NCBI RefSeq assembly: GCF_042431545.1
Contig: NZ_JBHLYX010000009.1
Reading direction: 5' to 3' (one strand)
Source of the DNA: Pseudoalteromonas xiamenensis
GTDB taxonomy: Bacteria; Pseudomonadota; Gammaproteobacteria; Enterobacterales; Alteromonadaceae
Length of the DNA stretch: 64,000 nucleotides
Within the stretch, counting starts at the first letter, position 1, and each line of letters starts with the position of its first letter. Shown piece after piece: positions 1 through 9,137 of the stretch. Made by a program: the position numbers and the translations under genes. The notes under the pieces were generated by a model. That model made no database searches and was not told the origin of the DNA. It saw only the letters and a program-made list of their open reading frames with translations.

Positions 1-480
1 ACCCAAGCAAGCAAAGACGATGCAGCCATTGGAAGTGATCTGGCAGGTGTAAGCGCAACACTTACTGCGACGAAGCAAGATTTAGCATCATTCAAAACCC
101 AAGCAAGCAAAGACGATGCAGCCATTAGAAGTGATCTTGCAGGTGTAAGCGCAATACTTACCGCGACAAAGCAAGATTTAGCATCGTTTAAAACCCAAGC
201 AAGCAAAGACGATGCAGCCATTGGAAGTGATCTGGCAGGTGTAAGCGCAACACTTACTGCGACGAAGCAAGATTTGGCATCATTCAAGACCCAAGCACAG
301 AAAGACGATGCAGCAATCAGAAGTGATCTGGCAAGTGTAAGCGCAACACTTACCGCGACGAAGCAAGACCTTGCGTCGTTTAAAACCCAAGCAGGAAAAG
401 ACAGTGCCAGTGTAACCAGCTCTATTAATGCCGTTAACTCTTCGCTGACAAAGACGCAGCAGGACCTATCGGGCTTTAAA
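1..480 (+). repeat. 96-bp in-frame tandem repeat
   Basis: Unit starts are at 1, 97, 193, 289 and (degenerate) 385. Units 1 and 3 differ at only 2 of 96 positions, while unit 2 differs from unit 1 at about seven. That pattern suggests a recent duplication of a 192-bp double unit. Each unit encodes exactly 32 residues, so gain or loss of units keeps the frame and only changes shaft length. The array extends beyond the left edge of the window. Confidence 0.9.
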
Positions 481-732
481 ACGACAGTCACCCAGAACAA
501 CACGCAGATTCAAAATAACCTAGGAACGATTGCTTCGTCATTGTCGCAAGCGTCGCAGGAAATAACAGCATTGGAGCAGCGCGTTACCCAAATCAATTCG
601 CAATTAGACACAAAAATAGAAAGCGTAAGTTCATCGCTTTCTCAAAACTCAACAGATACCGGCACCTTAGGTAAAAAACTAAACCGAGCAAAGCTCAATG
701 CGTTACTCGGTGAATATTTATTAATGATCTAA
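1..732 (+). CDS. Tail fibre protein with 32-residue coiled-coil repeats (5' end cut by window)
   Basis: The reading frame is open from base 1 to the stop at 730-732, so the gene starts upstream of the window. About four near-identical units of 32 residues (TQASKDDAAIGSDLAGVSAT and so on) begin at bases 1, 97, 193 and 289, and decay from 385 onward into related Q/S/T-rich helical sequence. The composition and heptad-like spacing suggest a long coiled-coil shaft. The C-terminus (KLNALLGEY) resembles that of the small protein at 13545-13769 (RLNQLLGDD), so this may be an elongated version of that gene. It is followed by a fibre gene after 17 nt with a good ribosome binding site. Role in the tail is inferred from composition and neighbours; the missing N-terminus prevents a firm family call. 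Confidence 0.6.
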   Translation, partial: TQASKDDAAIGSDLAGVSATLTATKQDLASFKTQASKDDAAIRSDLAGVSAILTATKQDLASFKTQASKDDAAIGSDLAGVSATLTATKQDLASFKTQAQKDDAAIRSDLASVSATLTATKQDLASFKTQAGKDSASVTSSINAVNSSLTKTQQDLSGFKTTVTQNNTQIQNNLGTIASSLSQASQEITALEQRVTQINSQLDTKIESVSSSLSQNSTDTGTLGKKLNRAKLNALLGEYLLMI

Positions 733-749
733 AAAGGAGACGTTAAATA

Positions 750-2450
750 ATGTCAACCATTCATCATGCTGTACAGGCAATGGTCGATAACCTGACGACA
801 AAGATGACTTCGGGTACTCCATTTACCCCTGAAGAGCAGCTTTTAGTGTCAAAAGCGATTTCTGCACTTAAAGACAATGAGACTTGGGAAAAAGCAGTTG
901 TCGCTGTGGTAGAAGAGCATTTAGATACCGCTACGACTTCACTAACGAGTGCAACCGCTGCGATTAATACCAGCACAGGGGTAATTAACGCCCAAGCAAG
1001 CAATTTAGCCATGATCCCGCAAATGCGTGACGATGTGACAAAAAGCGTCGCAAATGTCGTACCTCTGGTTAAACAAGCGGTCGACAGTGGTAGTGCTATC
1101 CCTTCAAGAGTGGGTGTGTCGGTTTTAGGGGCTAGAGATAGTTCTTCCCATTATAACGGTAGTTTAAGAGCTCTGTCTAATGAATATGGCGAGGCCTTGT
1201 GTATACCCTATTTCGATGAAAAATCGGGAAAACTCTATCATGCCTTTATCAGCTGCTATAGTGCATCGAATAACTACTATCAAATGAATATCAATTTTGG
1301 GTATTGGCAAGGAGAGGTGTTTACTTCTTTGTACAAATACAATAGTTCTTTGCAAAGTCCGGGAGAATTCGGTGCTTATAGTAGTAAATATTTTGCAATC
1401 AATCATACATACGCAGTGATAGTACCGCTTGCTAAATATGAAGATCCTTCTGATGTACGAATGTGTTTGGTGATTGCGTCAAATGCAAACCAAAATGGCA
1501 ATGCTGATTACAGTTGGCGTAAAGTGATTTCTGTTAACCCTGGTGAGTCAGGGGTTTCGATATACACCGGTGCTTCTAACGCTGCCTGTGATGAAGGAGC
1601 AAAAACGGCTTACCATCCACTTTCAAACAATTATGAACATCTTGCTTATGATCAAGAGAAAAAAAGACTCGTCGGTTACATGGGGAGCTTACAATATTAC
1701 AACCGAGCGGTTGGGGTCTCAACGTTATCCACTGCAGCAAAAGAAAACCTAGAAGTTGGCGCATCTCCAACATTTGGTTGGCCAACTGATGAAATGAAAA
1801 ATACCAGCAAGTACATCAGTTTTACAGGTTTTAAGCAAAGTGGGCAAGCCTTAAAAGGCCGATTTGTTCGATGTTCAGATTACAAAACAGCTAGTGCAAA
1901 AAGCTACAGTTCTATCACGTCAACACATGGATATCTTTCAACTGGGTTGTGGCGCCATTTAAGCACTAACTACTACAAACCGCTAATAGAATGGCCACAT
2001 AATAGTACGATTAAAGGCTACAACTTCTATAGTGAAACTACTTCAGATATCAAATATTGTATGAATCACTACAGTATGGCCGACAGAGCGACGTCTTATC
2101 TTGTTTGTAATGCAAATGGAAGAATTGTCCCATACCAAATTTTCTACGGTCCAAATTTTAGGCGATATCAGGTTAATAAATCTTCAACTGTGTATCAAGC
2201 TATCGACGTTGTATCCATTAACTACTGCGTACTTGATGACAATGGTTCTACCGTGAGTCATGGGGTATTACCGTTGCCTGAATTACAGCAATATTCAGAA
2301 GCAAACACGATGGGGAATTGCTACGATTTATTGTTACTTCCCATTTGTTTTGATAGTAACGAGCAAAAAATCCATTTATTGCGCGGCAGTTATGAATTTT
2401 TCTCGGATACTAACAAAGCTCACATGAGCACACTAATTTACAAAGTATAG
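750..2450 (+). CDS. Tail fibre / receptor-binding protein
   Basis: 566 residues, ATG preceded by AAAAGGAG. The first ~115 residues are helical and Ala/Thr/Val-rich (trimerisation stalk type). The remaining ~450 residues are rich in Tyr, Ser, Asn and Trp, as in beta-structured receptor-binding tips of phage fibres. I do not recognise a named family for the C-terminal part. It sits between the repeat-bearing fibre gene and a small gene that starts 10 nt downstream, in the same tail locus. The lower GC of the tip region compared with its neighbours fits horizontally exchanged fibre DNA. Function as a host-range determinant is inference from position and composition. Confidence 0.6.
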   Translation: MSTIHHAVQAMVDNLTTKMTSGTPFTPEEQLLVSKAISALKDNETWEKAVVAVVEEHLDTATTSLTSATAAINTSTGVINAQASNLAMIPQMRDDVTKSVANVVPLVKQAVDSGSAIPSRVGVSVLGARDSSSHYNGSLRALSNEYGEALCIPYFDEKSGKLYHAFISCYSASNNYYQMNINFGYWQGEVFTSLYKYNSSLQSPGEFGAYSSKYFAINHTYAVIVPLAKYEDPSDVRMCLVIASNANQNGNADYSWRKVISVNPGESGVSIYTGASNAACDEGAKTAYHPLSNNYEHLAYDQEKKRLVGYMGSLQYYNRAVGVSTLSTAAKENLEVGASPTFGWPTDEMKNTSKYISFTGFKQSGQALKGRFVRCSDYKTASAKSYSSITSTHGYLSTGLWRHLSTNYYKPLIEWPHNSTIKGYNFYSETTSDIKYCMNHYSMADRATSYLVCNANGRIVPYQIFYGPNFRRYQVNKSSTVYQAIDVVSINYCVLDDNGSTVSHGVLPLPELQQYSEANTMGNCYDLLLLPICFDSNEQKIHLLRGSYEFFSDTNKAHMSTLIYKV

Positions 2451-2459
2451 GAGGTTTTT

Positions 2460-3011
2460 GTGAATACAAATATTGAATCTGTATTAGACAGTAATGGTGT
2501 TTTGTTTGTTGAAGGTGTTCGATATCTATATAACCCTGAGACTGGTGAAGCTTGGACCAAAAAGACGGTTGCCGACTATGTTGCAAAACTAGCCGCTGAA
2601 CGTGAAGTGGTGATGAAGGATATTGAGCCTGAAGCTGCTGCACTACCGGTTTATGAATTGAATGATATTCAAGTTAGTGCCGTTGAAAGTGCACAAACCG
2701 TTGAATTGGGTAACGGAGGGATTTATTGGTTGCCTACCGATACCGCATTTACGATAACGGCAAACGCAAAAGACGTTCCGGACAATCGCCTTATGGTTAT
2801 GGTCGAAAAAGTCGTCGATGCAACTAGAGCAATTGACGATGAGCGTTTTGTCGCAACCGTGAAAAAAGGTAAGTTGTCTCTAACAGGCAGTTTTGATAAG
2901 ACGGGTAACTATACGTTGTCAGCGAAACGTTTGAATGAGGGTCTTGAACGAATAGAGATGCCGTTTCGCGTATCGTTTCCAACCGTCGAGTTTGACGTCT
3001 ACCGTGCGTAG
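2460..3011 (+). CDS. Small fibre-associated protein
   Basis: 183 residues. GTG start at 2460, with the ribosome binding site AGGAGG overlapping the stop codon of the preceding fibre gene, which implies translational coupling. The N-terminal third is helical (KKTVADYVAKLAAEREVV). The C-terminal part alternates polar and hydrophobic residues like a beta sandwich. No family recognised. By position it is the partner of the fibre at 750-2450, as a chaperone, cap or bound accessory; in this locus most fibre genes are followed by a small gene of this kind. Confidence 0.5.
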   Translation: MNTNIESVLDSNGVLFVEGVRYLYNPETGEAWTKKTVADYVAKLAAEREVVMKDIEPEAAALPVYELNDIQVSAVESAQTVELGNGGIYWLPTDTAFTITANAKDVPDNRLMVMVEKVVDATRAIDDERFVATVKKGKLSLTGSFDKTGNYTLSAKRLNEGLERIEMPFRVSFPTVEFDVYRA

Positions 3012-3170
3012 ATTGACCGCTCAAATGCTGTTTTTTGAACGCTGACCTTTAACAGCAACATAAAAATACAGCTCAGTTGCCAAGTCATTTCCTCTTTTGT
3101 TACGCCTTGTTTTTATCCATTCATTTTTTGAACTCGTTAGACGACATACTCATGATCTCTTGATTAATGA
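3012..3170. other. Non-coding spacer with a weak inverted repeat
   Basis: There is no plausible gene here. TGCTGTT (3026-3032) pairs with AACAGCA (3051-3057) and could be a weak end-of-operon hairpin. Nothing else is recognised before the palindromic promoter at 3175. Confidence 0.5.
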
Positions 3171-3174
3171 AGAG

Positions 3175-3217
3175 CGGTCAAAGTTGACCGATTTGATTCA
3201 AAAAATTGGGATAGGAT
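3175..3217 (+). promoter_or_regulatory. Palindrome-activated promoter, copy 1 (upstream of gpJ-1)
   Basis: The palindrome CGGTCAAAGTTGACCG (3175-3190) is perfect in 7-2-7 form. A -10-like TAGGAT lies at 3212-3217, 22 nt after the palindrome, with no -35 at the usual place. With a start near 3224 the palindrome is centred at about -41.5. The same arrangement with identical spacing recurs at 13833 and 15855. The activator is unknown. Confidence 0.55.
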
Positions 3218-3326
3218 AGCAATACAGTCAAGCTTTATTGGCTGCATTTCGAGGCCATCAGGGCAAGCCAATTTTACACCGGCTGGTGCTCTTTCATTTC
3301 GCTTTGGGCGAGTCACAGTTTAGGTT

Positions 3327-3354
3327 TGAACAGTCTGTTCACACTCTTATTTTT
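3327..3354 (+). terminator. Possible leader hairpin before gpJ-1
   Basis: TGAACA (3327-3332) and TGTTCA (3336-3341) form a 6-bp stem with a 3-nt loop, followed by a T-rich run to about 3354. It lies after the promoter and 22 nt before the gpJ-1 ATG. It is weaker than the matching hairpins at 13924 and 15953, but sits in the equivalent place. Confidence 0.3.
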
Positions 3355-3375
3355 AGCACTTCTTTGGGTTTCTCC

Positions 3376-4215
3376 ATGTCAGATCAATACCTTAATTTGG
3401 CGTCATTGGCTCGTCCAGACGCTATTGAACACTTAGATTTTGAAAGCATTCTAGCTGCGCGAAAGGCTCGATTCTTAGAGTTTGCACCAGACTATGCGGA
3501 TGCGCTGGCATTGGAAAGTGACCCACTTTCAGTTTGTTTGGAAGTGGAAAGCTATCGTGAATTGCTATTGCGACAACGAATTAATGAAGCGGTGTACGCC
3601 AATTTGTTAGCAACTGCACAAGGGAGTGACTTGGCACATTTAGGGGCATTTTATGGGGTTGAGCGTATTCAAAATGAATTGGACGACGCATTTCGCCGAC
3701 GAATTCGCGACAGCACTATTGCATCGAGTACTGCGGGGAGTGCAGTTCACTATCGACGTCGAGCGATTGCCTCTGCACCTGCAGAGATCCGTGATATTTC
3801 AGTGACCAGCCCCGGTGATGGTTTAGTCGAAATTGCGGTTTTGGCTAAGTCCGATTTTGAACCACAGGACGTTGTGGCTAAAGTCGCGGCGGCGGTCACC
3901 AGCCCTTCGGTAAAAATGTTGACGGATACTATCTCTGTATTCGCAGCACAAGAAGTGACCGTGGATGTGAAAGCGACCATTTATCTTAAAGACAATGTAC
4001 CCAGCAGTTTACTAAATAACCTTAAAGACGAGTTGCTCAACGCATGGCAACAAGAGCTTCAACTAGGGTGGGATTTAACCCCAAGCTGGCTTAGTGCTCA
4101 ATTGCATAAACAGGGAGTACATCAGGTGATTTTAACGACACCATTATCGATGCAGACGATGAGTCAACATCAATGTGCCGTGCCTGGTGACATAGATTTA
4201 ACGTTGGGAGTATAA
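3376..4215 (+). CDS. Baseplate wedge protein, P2 gpJ-like (copy 1)
   Basis: 279 residues, close to P2 gpJ (about 300). GpJ proteins form the wedge arms of contractile-tail baseplates and carry gpI and the fibre. Family features are the N-terminal LDFESI segment, the acidic LESDPLSVCLEVESYRELLL helix and the LLATAQGSDLAHLGAFYGV region, all typical of gpJ/Mu gp47. The frame stays open upstream to 3238, but the ATG at 3376 is preferred because family similarity begins there and the upstream segment lies in the leader of the promoter at 3175. It is directly followed by a gpI gene. It is only distantly similar to the second gpJ at 14072, so the two are not a recent duplication. Confidence 0.85.
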   Translation: MSDQYLNLASLARPDAIEHLDFESILAARKARFLEFAPDYADALALESDPLSVCLEVESYRELLLRQRINEAVYANLLATAQGSDLAHLGAFYGVERIQNELDDAFRRRIRDSTIASSTAGSAVHYRRRAIASAPAEIRDISVTSPGDGLVEIAVLAKSDFEPQDVVAKVAAAVTSPSVKMLTDTISVFAAQEVTVDVKATIYLKDNVPSSLLNNLKDELLNAWQQELQLGWDLTPSWLSAQLHKQGVHQVILTTPLSMQTMSQHQCAVPGDIDLTLGV

Positions 4216-4216
4216 A

Positions 4217-5161
4217 TTGAAGCACCAGCTACTCGCCCCAACGGCATCATCATTACAACGTCAATGGCTTGAAAGTCAGGAGCTTGATAAAGAGTTTAAC
4301 GAAGCCATTACGCAGCTGCGAGGATTCAAGGCTGCCCCGCATGACAAAGCGTTGCTTTGGCTAGTTTGGGAATATGGCCTTGAGGCCATTTTGCCTTACA
4401 GTCAGGACTTACGACAAACGTTGCAACAAGGTTTGGAATGGCAACGTATACGAGGTACACCAAAAAGCGTATTGATGGCGTTGAATTGGTTGCAATTCAA
4501 AAATGTACAACTCGAAAACGCTAAAGTAGGGCGGCACTATTATCGCTACCAACTTGATCTGGGCCAATTGCCAAGTGACGAACAAGTAAAGCACATCAAT
4601 AAACTTACTGGCTTGTCTGCGCCAGTGAGTGCGAAGTTAGAGCGTCTCTACTATGGTTTAGATGTGAGACATCAGGTTTTGTCTAACAACGGGTTTGGGC
4701 AATTACTGTCTGACGTGTCCGGCGTGCCGTTTATTGATAATGGAAAGGCGCTGTGTAAAGTGAGTTTTGCTCGAACACAGACCTCGTCATTGCAAGGGCC
4801 AGGCGTGCAAAGTTCGTTAGGCCACCATCGGCAATTTATTCAACAAGCGCATTATCTAAGTAGCAAGCGACTGAGCGATTATCGTCTAAGCGACAAAGAA
4901 CCCTCAAAAAGACCCATTGCCACTTCATTGAATCGTACACGTCATCTCAACGTGACGCTTGCGCAGGCGGGTTGGTTCGGGTACTGGAATGGCAGTTGGA
5001 ACAATGACGACTGGCGCCAAATTCCTCTGCTTGTGGCGGACGTAAAACACACACGTTTCGACCAGTTAGAGCCTTTATATTTTGCAGGTGCAAGCAATGG
5101 ACGCCTTAACATAGGGAACAGTTATCTGACGGTGACCTTACCCAACTCCGCCCTCCACTAG
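4217..5161 (+). CDS. Tail protein, P2 gpI-like (copy 1, divergent)
   Basis: 314 residues, TTG start one base after the gpJ-1 stop, with GGGAG upstream. GpI links the wedge to the tail fibre. The segment WLVWEYGLEAILPY and the following WQRIRGTPKSVLMALNWL match the conserved gpI pattern (W-WE/AxG, then RGTxxAVxxAL). The C-terminal half (Trp-rich WFGYWNGSWNNDDW) is specific to this copy and probably contacts its own fibre. It is longer and more divergent than the gpI at 14959. Confidence 0.75.
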   Translation: MKHQLLAPTASSLQRQWLESQELDKEFNEAITQLRGFKAAPHDKALLWLVWEYGLEAILPYSQDLRQTLQQGLEWQRIRGTPKSVLMALNWLQFKNVQLENAKVGRHYYRYQLDLGQLPSDEQVKHINKLTGLSAPVSAKLERLYYGLDVRHQVLSNNGFGQLLSDVSGVPFIDNGKALCKVSFARTQTSSLQGPGVQSSLGHHRQFIQQAHYLSSKRLSDYRLSDKEPSKRPIATSLNRTRHLNVTLAQAGWFGYWNGSWNNDDWRQIPLLVADVKHTRFDQLEPLYFAGASNGRLNIGNSYLTVTLPNSALH

Positions 5162-5234
5162 TACAGGCCTAATGCATCTCAGCGGGCAATAGGCCCTTTG
5201 TTTCTCTTCTTTCTGTGAATTTCCGAGTACCTAT

Positions 5235-5792
5235 ATGACTTCTCAATTGACTTACCTTCCTGTGGTATGGACACAGCAAGGGTTAAACAAGCTTGTTTCT
5301 CAAGCAAGCCAAGGTATCGCCATGCCCATTACTCATGTTTCGGCGGGCGATGCAAGCTATACCCCTCAAGATAATCAAACCGCGCTTCGCCAAGAGAAAC
5401 AAAAAGTCCCTGTAAGCCAAGCGGAAGCGCTGGGAGATGGGCAACTTCGATTTAGTGCGTTGTTCGATGGCCCAGATAGTTATGCGGTTCGTGAAGTGGG
5501 CCTGTGGGCTGATGACACTCTGGTCGCCATTTACAGTATGCCGGAACTGCAAATTAACTTTAAAGCAGCCAATGCCGCATGGATTGAAGTCTTTACGCTC
5601 AATGTTGCCGCATTACCAAGTCAACAAATCACGTTTACGACAGGTATGAATAACGCCAACGTATTTTTTGCCAAAGAAATGGCATTGATGACTGAGGCAC
5701 AGATGATTCAGGGGAAAGCATTGATTGAACAAGCACAAACAACAATGCAACTGAGTAGAAGACTTGCGTACGCCTCAATTTCACGCAAATAG
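5235..5792 (+). CDS. Tail-collar fibre adaptor, P2 gpH N-terminal-like (DUF3751), copy 1
   Basis: 185 residues. It begins with LPVVWTQQGLNKLVSQASQG and continues with VSAGDASYTPQDNQTAL, YAVREVGLWADD and WIEVFTLNVAALPS, the signature of the N-terminal attachment domain of P2-type tail fibres. In classic fibres this domain continues into a shaft; here the protein stops after it, and shaft and tip are on following genes. It is therefore probably an adaptor that docks separate fibre proteins to gpI. A paralogue is at 16031. The 73-nt gap upstream holds only a weak hairpin (GGCCTA/TAGGCC). Confidence 0.75.
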   Translation: MTSQLTYLPVVWTQQGLNKLVSQASQGIAMPITHVSAGDASYTPQDNQTALRQEKQKVPVSQAEALGDGQLRFSALFDGPDSYAVREVGLWADDTLVAIYSMPELQINFKAANAAWIEVFTLNVAALPSQQITFTTGMNNANVFFAKEMALMTEAQMIQGKALIEQAQTTMQLSRRLAYASISRK

Positions 5793-5802
5793 AAGGACTG
5801 GA

Positions 5803-6525
5803 ATGAGTATTGAAATGCAAATTGCTGCACTGCAAAAAGCGGCAGCAGAACAGACCGAAGCAAGTGTTTCATTGGCACAACACGTCAGCGAGCGTTTGAG
5901 CGAATTTGCACAAGGGGTCGAAGACGTTTTTGCAGTAAAGCAAACAACGGCTGAACAAGCCGTCACAATGACAAAGCAACTTGCAGAGGTTGAACAATTC
6001 TACCAGCAAGCGAATTATGCCCAGCTAAAAACAGCGTTGGACGTCGTTTCATGTGCAGACACCCGAGAATACGTGGATGAGCAAAAAATCACGCTTCAAG
6101 ACCTTGCAAATACAACGCAACAGCAAGCCATCAATGTGGCCATGGGCGTTGAACACAATCACGCACAAGCAACTATTTGTGCTGCGATCGGCGAACTTGT
6201 AGAGCTTAATGCGAAGGAAGTTACTGCGGATAAAAATCTCATCACTATTTTGCAAGCGGATATGGCATCCCGAAGTAGCGCATTAACTCAACTTAGTGAC
6301 CAACTTTATACGTTAAAGGAACACGTTTTTACGAAGGTTGAGCACATCGACAGCGCGGCGGAACAAGTGCATTTAGATAAACAGCATGCAAGGGCTAATG
6401 CCTCGCTGACAGCTTTGGCCGTTGACCTTATGAACCAACAGCAAAACAAGCTCTACACCGCGTTCAGCGCCGTACTTAATGGCACGTTGACGTCATCTCA
6501 AATAACGGAATTATTTAACGAATAG
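5803..6525 (+). CDS. Coiled-coil fibre shaft protein
   Basis: 240 residues from the ATG at 5803, which has AGAAGGA upstream and follows the previous stop by 10 nt. Almost entirely helical, rich in Ala, Gln, Glu and Leu (LQKAAAEQTEASVSLAQHVS), with no obvious globular domain. Likely a shaft or trimerisation segment between the adaptor at 5235 and the large tip protein at 6540. No named family recognised. Confidence 0.55.
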   Translation: MSIEMQIAALQKAAAEQTEASVSLAQHVSERLSEFAQGVEDVFAVKQTTAEQAVTMTKQLAEVEQFYQQANYAQLKTALDVVSCADTREYVDEQKITLQDLANTTQQQAINVAMGVEHNHAQATICAAIGELVELNAKEVTADKNLITILQADMASRSSALTQLSDQLYTLKEHVFTKVEHIDSAAEQVHLDKQHARANASLTALAVDLMNQQQNKLYTAFSAVLNGTLTSSQITELFNE

Positions 6526-6539
6526 GAAAATCCATTTCA

Positions 6540-9128
6540 ATGAGTACTGCACAAACATTGGCCGATGCTGTTTCGGCACTCAATAACGTGGCCACTAGCC
6601 ACGAACAGCTAAATGCCACCATGACAGCGCAACAAGACGTGGTTGAAGCCAATTTCAAAGCGCTACAAGACTTTGCTACACACCCTGATACAGCAACCTT
6701 TAAAGACAAAAACGGCACAAGCTTTCCTGTGAAAAGCTTACGCAAACTCGCAGCAGACGCCGAGGCGGTTAATCCTAATCCGCATGTGATGACCAAGGCG
6801 GAGTTTGATGCGCTTAGAGAACTGCGTAAAAGCCAGTATGCAGGAAGTGGGTTTGTTGAATTTGGTCAGGCAAACCCTGTTTTTTGGAACCACAAGGGGC
6901 TATGGCTTTATGGTGGTTGGAGAAATGCTCTCGCAATAGGTTCTAATAAGTGGTTTGATTCGAATAAAGGCAAAACTGGCTATCCCAAAGTAAATGTAAA
7001 TGGCGTCATTCTTACTTTAGAAGGAATTACAGGAGGTGCTGTTGGTGAGTCTAATTTTATTCGGCTCCCCCCACCGCCTAATGGGAAAAAAACGTACGAT
7101 TCGGCAACGGGTATTGTTACTGAGCATCTAAGTACTGAAGTAGCGTTTGCGTCAGAGACCGCGACGAATAAAGTAATTTTAACGAGAAAGGATTTTGTAT
7201 TTCTAGAAGTATGGCCTGAGCGTCTATCCGAAAATGACGTTGTGCACGTAAAAGGTAACGTCCAATGGGTTTTCTCTAGTTGGTTTGGCGTAACGTTATC
7301 AAACAATCTGGTACCCCAAAGCTACTCGTCTTCAGGTGAGTGGGATACTAATACTTTGGGTTATTGTGCAAGATGGTCCAGTTTAACGACTTCGGAGCGA
7401 AACAAGTTTTTATCAGACCCAGAAAATAATATCTATTACGATTCTGAGCTATCGGATTACGTTCAATATAAATATCGAGTCAGAGTCATTGAAGGTCTGA
7501 CGGATACGTGGAATGCTTTTTTGCCAAATCAAGGTAGAAGTTCTTACAATAAGTTTCTAAGTGTTAGTGGAACAGAAAATAATGTTGTCGCAGGGCGTTT
7601 TAGCTCGGTAGCCAATGACCGAGATTTAACCGTTTATAATCCACAAGCGTATTCATGTTTTATGACGTCCAATAATTTAGATGGTCCTTCTGTTGAAAAA
7701 GATCTAGGTTTGTATATTACAGAAGGTGTCGACTTTGGTTTTGGGATCCCTATACTCACGCTGCAGCGATTAAACAGCGGCGCTTATGAGCCATCACTCA
7801 ACCCATTTGGGTGTGGTAGGTTCTTGAGTACTGATGCAAGTTATGACGCTTCTTTCGACGATCTAAATGTACCTCAGTTTGGGGGGTGGCGACCTAAAAC
7901 CACATTCGATTGTTTTCTAGAAGAGGGTCAAGGGAAAGCCATTTTTAACGGAGTTACTGGCAGGTGTGACACTTGGTACGGCGACCCAAATTTTCTTTCA
8001 TTAGGTCTAGTTGAAGACTTGCGTCTAGATGCTAAAAAATTGAATCCCCAAACTCTTTTAAATGAAGCAACAAAAGATAGCATCGCCGCTCGTCTTCGAG
8101 GCAAACAAAAACTTAAGTTTACTCGTTTTGATTCCTTAATCTATCAATCGTCAGGTAGCGCGAGTGGTTATCTTTATATAGATGCAAACGGCTGGGAAAG
8201 GCCAAAAAGTGTGCATGAAAAAATTAAAGGTTGGAACATTACGAAAAACAAAGCCGTTACTTTATCAATGAATCCAGGTTCACAGCACGTTTTTGACGTA
8301 GTGGCGGATGACGCGTCATTGATTGAAAAAAACGACCAAATCATGTTGAGTTACTATCGTATAGACCAAAGTCAAACTTTTGAACACTTGCCTTGTTGTG
8401 ATGTTGCGGGGCATCCACTAGATATTTATGCGACATTTCCAGTTGGTGTGTGTGGCGAGTGGATACCAGTACCTGAGCCGAGTGCTTCATTGGCAGCAAA
8501 TCAAAAGATTGTAGGGGTATTTAAAAAATTGGTAACAAAGGACTATGGGCTATCGTGGCTGAATGGCTCGATGAATACGGACTTAATAAAAAATCATTTT
8601 ACTGATGGGATATTGTCTGGAGAAGTACAATTATATTTTTATGTTACTTCTTCGGCATTTACCCAAGTCACCGATAACCTTGGAGCGGTGGTGTTAGGTG
8701 ATGTCGTGGTGTCTGGGGATACTTGGGATAATCAAGGTAATCGACTTGCTAAATCGTTACTCGGATTTCCAACAAATGATAATCAAGATGGTAATCAATT
8801 ACGCATCTTAAAGATGGAGCAAGTGGCGGTAAATAAAGATGGGGTATTGTGGCCGACGAATAAACCGCGCCATTCAAAAGTCGATATGATGCCAACCCTT
8901 TATAATAGCTCCGCCGTTAAGTCATTGATTTCTATTGTTGAGAAAAATGGCCTCTATTATCTGCAATTCAACGGTGCTGAACTTAAACACAACGGCACTG
9001 ACTGGGGCGACGACCAAACGATCCCAATCATCAACGGCGAAGATGTAAAAACGGACCTCAACGGAAACACCGTGAAAGTGTTCTGTCACCATTCAGTTTA
9101 CCCACTCGGTATTGCTCACAACGACTAA
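6540..9128 (+). CDS. Large tail fibre / receptor-binding protein
   Basis: 862 residues. The N-terminal ~80 residues are helical (AVSALNNVATSHEQLNATM). They are followed by HVMTKAEFDALRELRKSQYA and GSGFVEFGQ, a linker I associate with tail fibres of Vibrio- and Shewanella-type phages. The ~750-residue remainder is rich in aromatic and Asn/Gly residues and probably forms a beta-rich tip. It starts 14 nt after the shaft gene and is followed by a DUF4376-type small gene. It is the largest fibre of the locus and the best candidate for its main receptor-binding protein; the receptor cannot be read from sequence. Confidence 0.7.
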   Translation: MSTAQTLADAVSALNNVATSHEQLNATMTAQQDVVEANFKALQDFATHPDTATFKDKNGTSFPVKSLRKLAADAEAVNPNPHVMTKAEFDALRELRKSQYAGSGFVEFGQANPVFWNHKGLWLYGGWRNALAIGSNKWFDSNKGKTGYPKVNVNGVILTLEGITGGAVGESNFIRLPPPPNGKKTYDSATGIVTEHLSTEVAFASETATNKVILTRKDFVFLEVWPERLSENDVVHVKGNVQWVFSSWFGVTLSNNLVPQSYSSSGEWDTNTLGYCARWSSLTTSERNKFLSDPENNIYYDSELSDYVQYKYRVRVIEGLTDTWNAFLPNQGRSSYNKFLSVSGTENNVVAGRFSSVANDRDLTVYNPQAYSCFMTSNNLDGPSVEKDLGLYITEGVDFGFGIPILTLQRLNSGAYEPSLNPFGCGRFLSTDASYDASFDDLNVPQFGGWRPKTTFDCFLEEGQGKAIFNGVTGRCDTWYGDPNFLSLGLVEDLRLDAKKLNPQTLLNEATKDSIAARLRGKQKLKFTRFDSLIYQSSGSASGYLYIDANGWERPKSVHEKIKGWNITKNKAVTLSMNPGSQHVFDVVADDASLIEKNDQIMLSYYRIDQSQTFEHLPCCDVAGHPLDIYATFPVGVCGEWIPVPEPSASLAANQKIVGVFKKLVTKDYGLSWLNGSMNTDLIKNHFTDGILSGEVQLYFYVTSSAFTQVTDNLGAVVLGDVVVSGDTWDNQGNRLAKSLLGFPTNDNQDGNQLRILKMEQVAVNKDGVLWPTNKPRHSKVDMMPTLYNSSAVKSLISIVEKNGLYYLQFNGAELKHNGTDWGDDQTIPIINGEDVKTDLNGNTVKVFCHHSVYPLGIAHND

Positions 9129-9137
9129 GGAACGACT

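Noticed and set aside
1..480. Repeat array considered as a CRISPR
   Set aside because: Units are contiguous without spacers, 96 bp long and in frame with an open reading frame.
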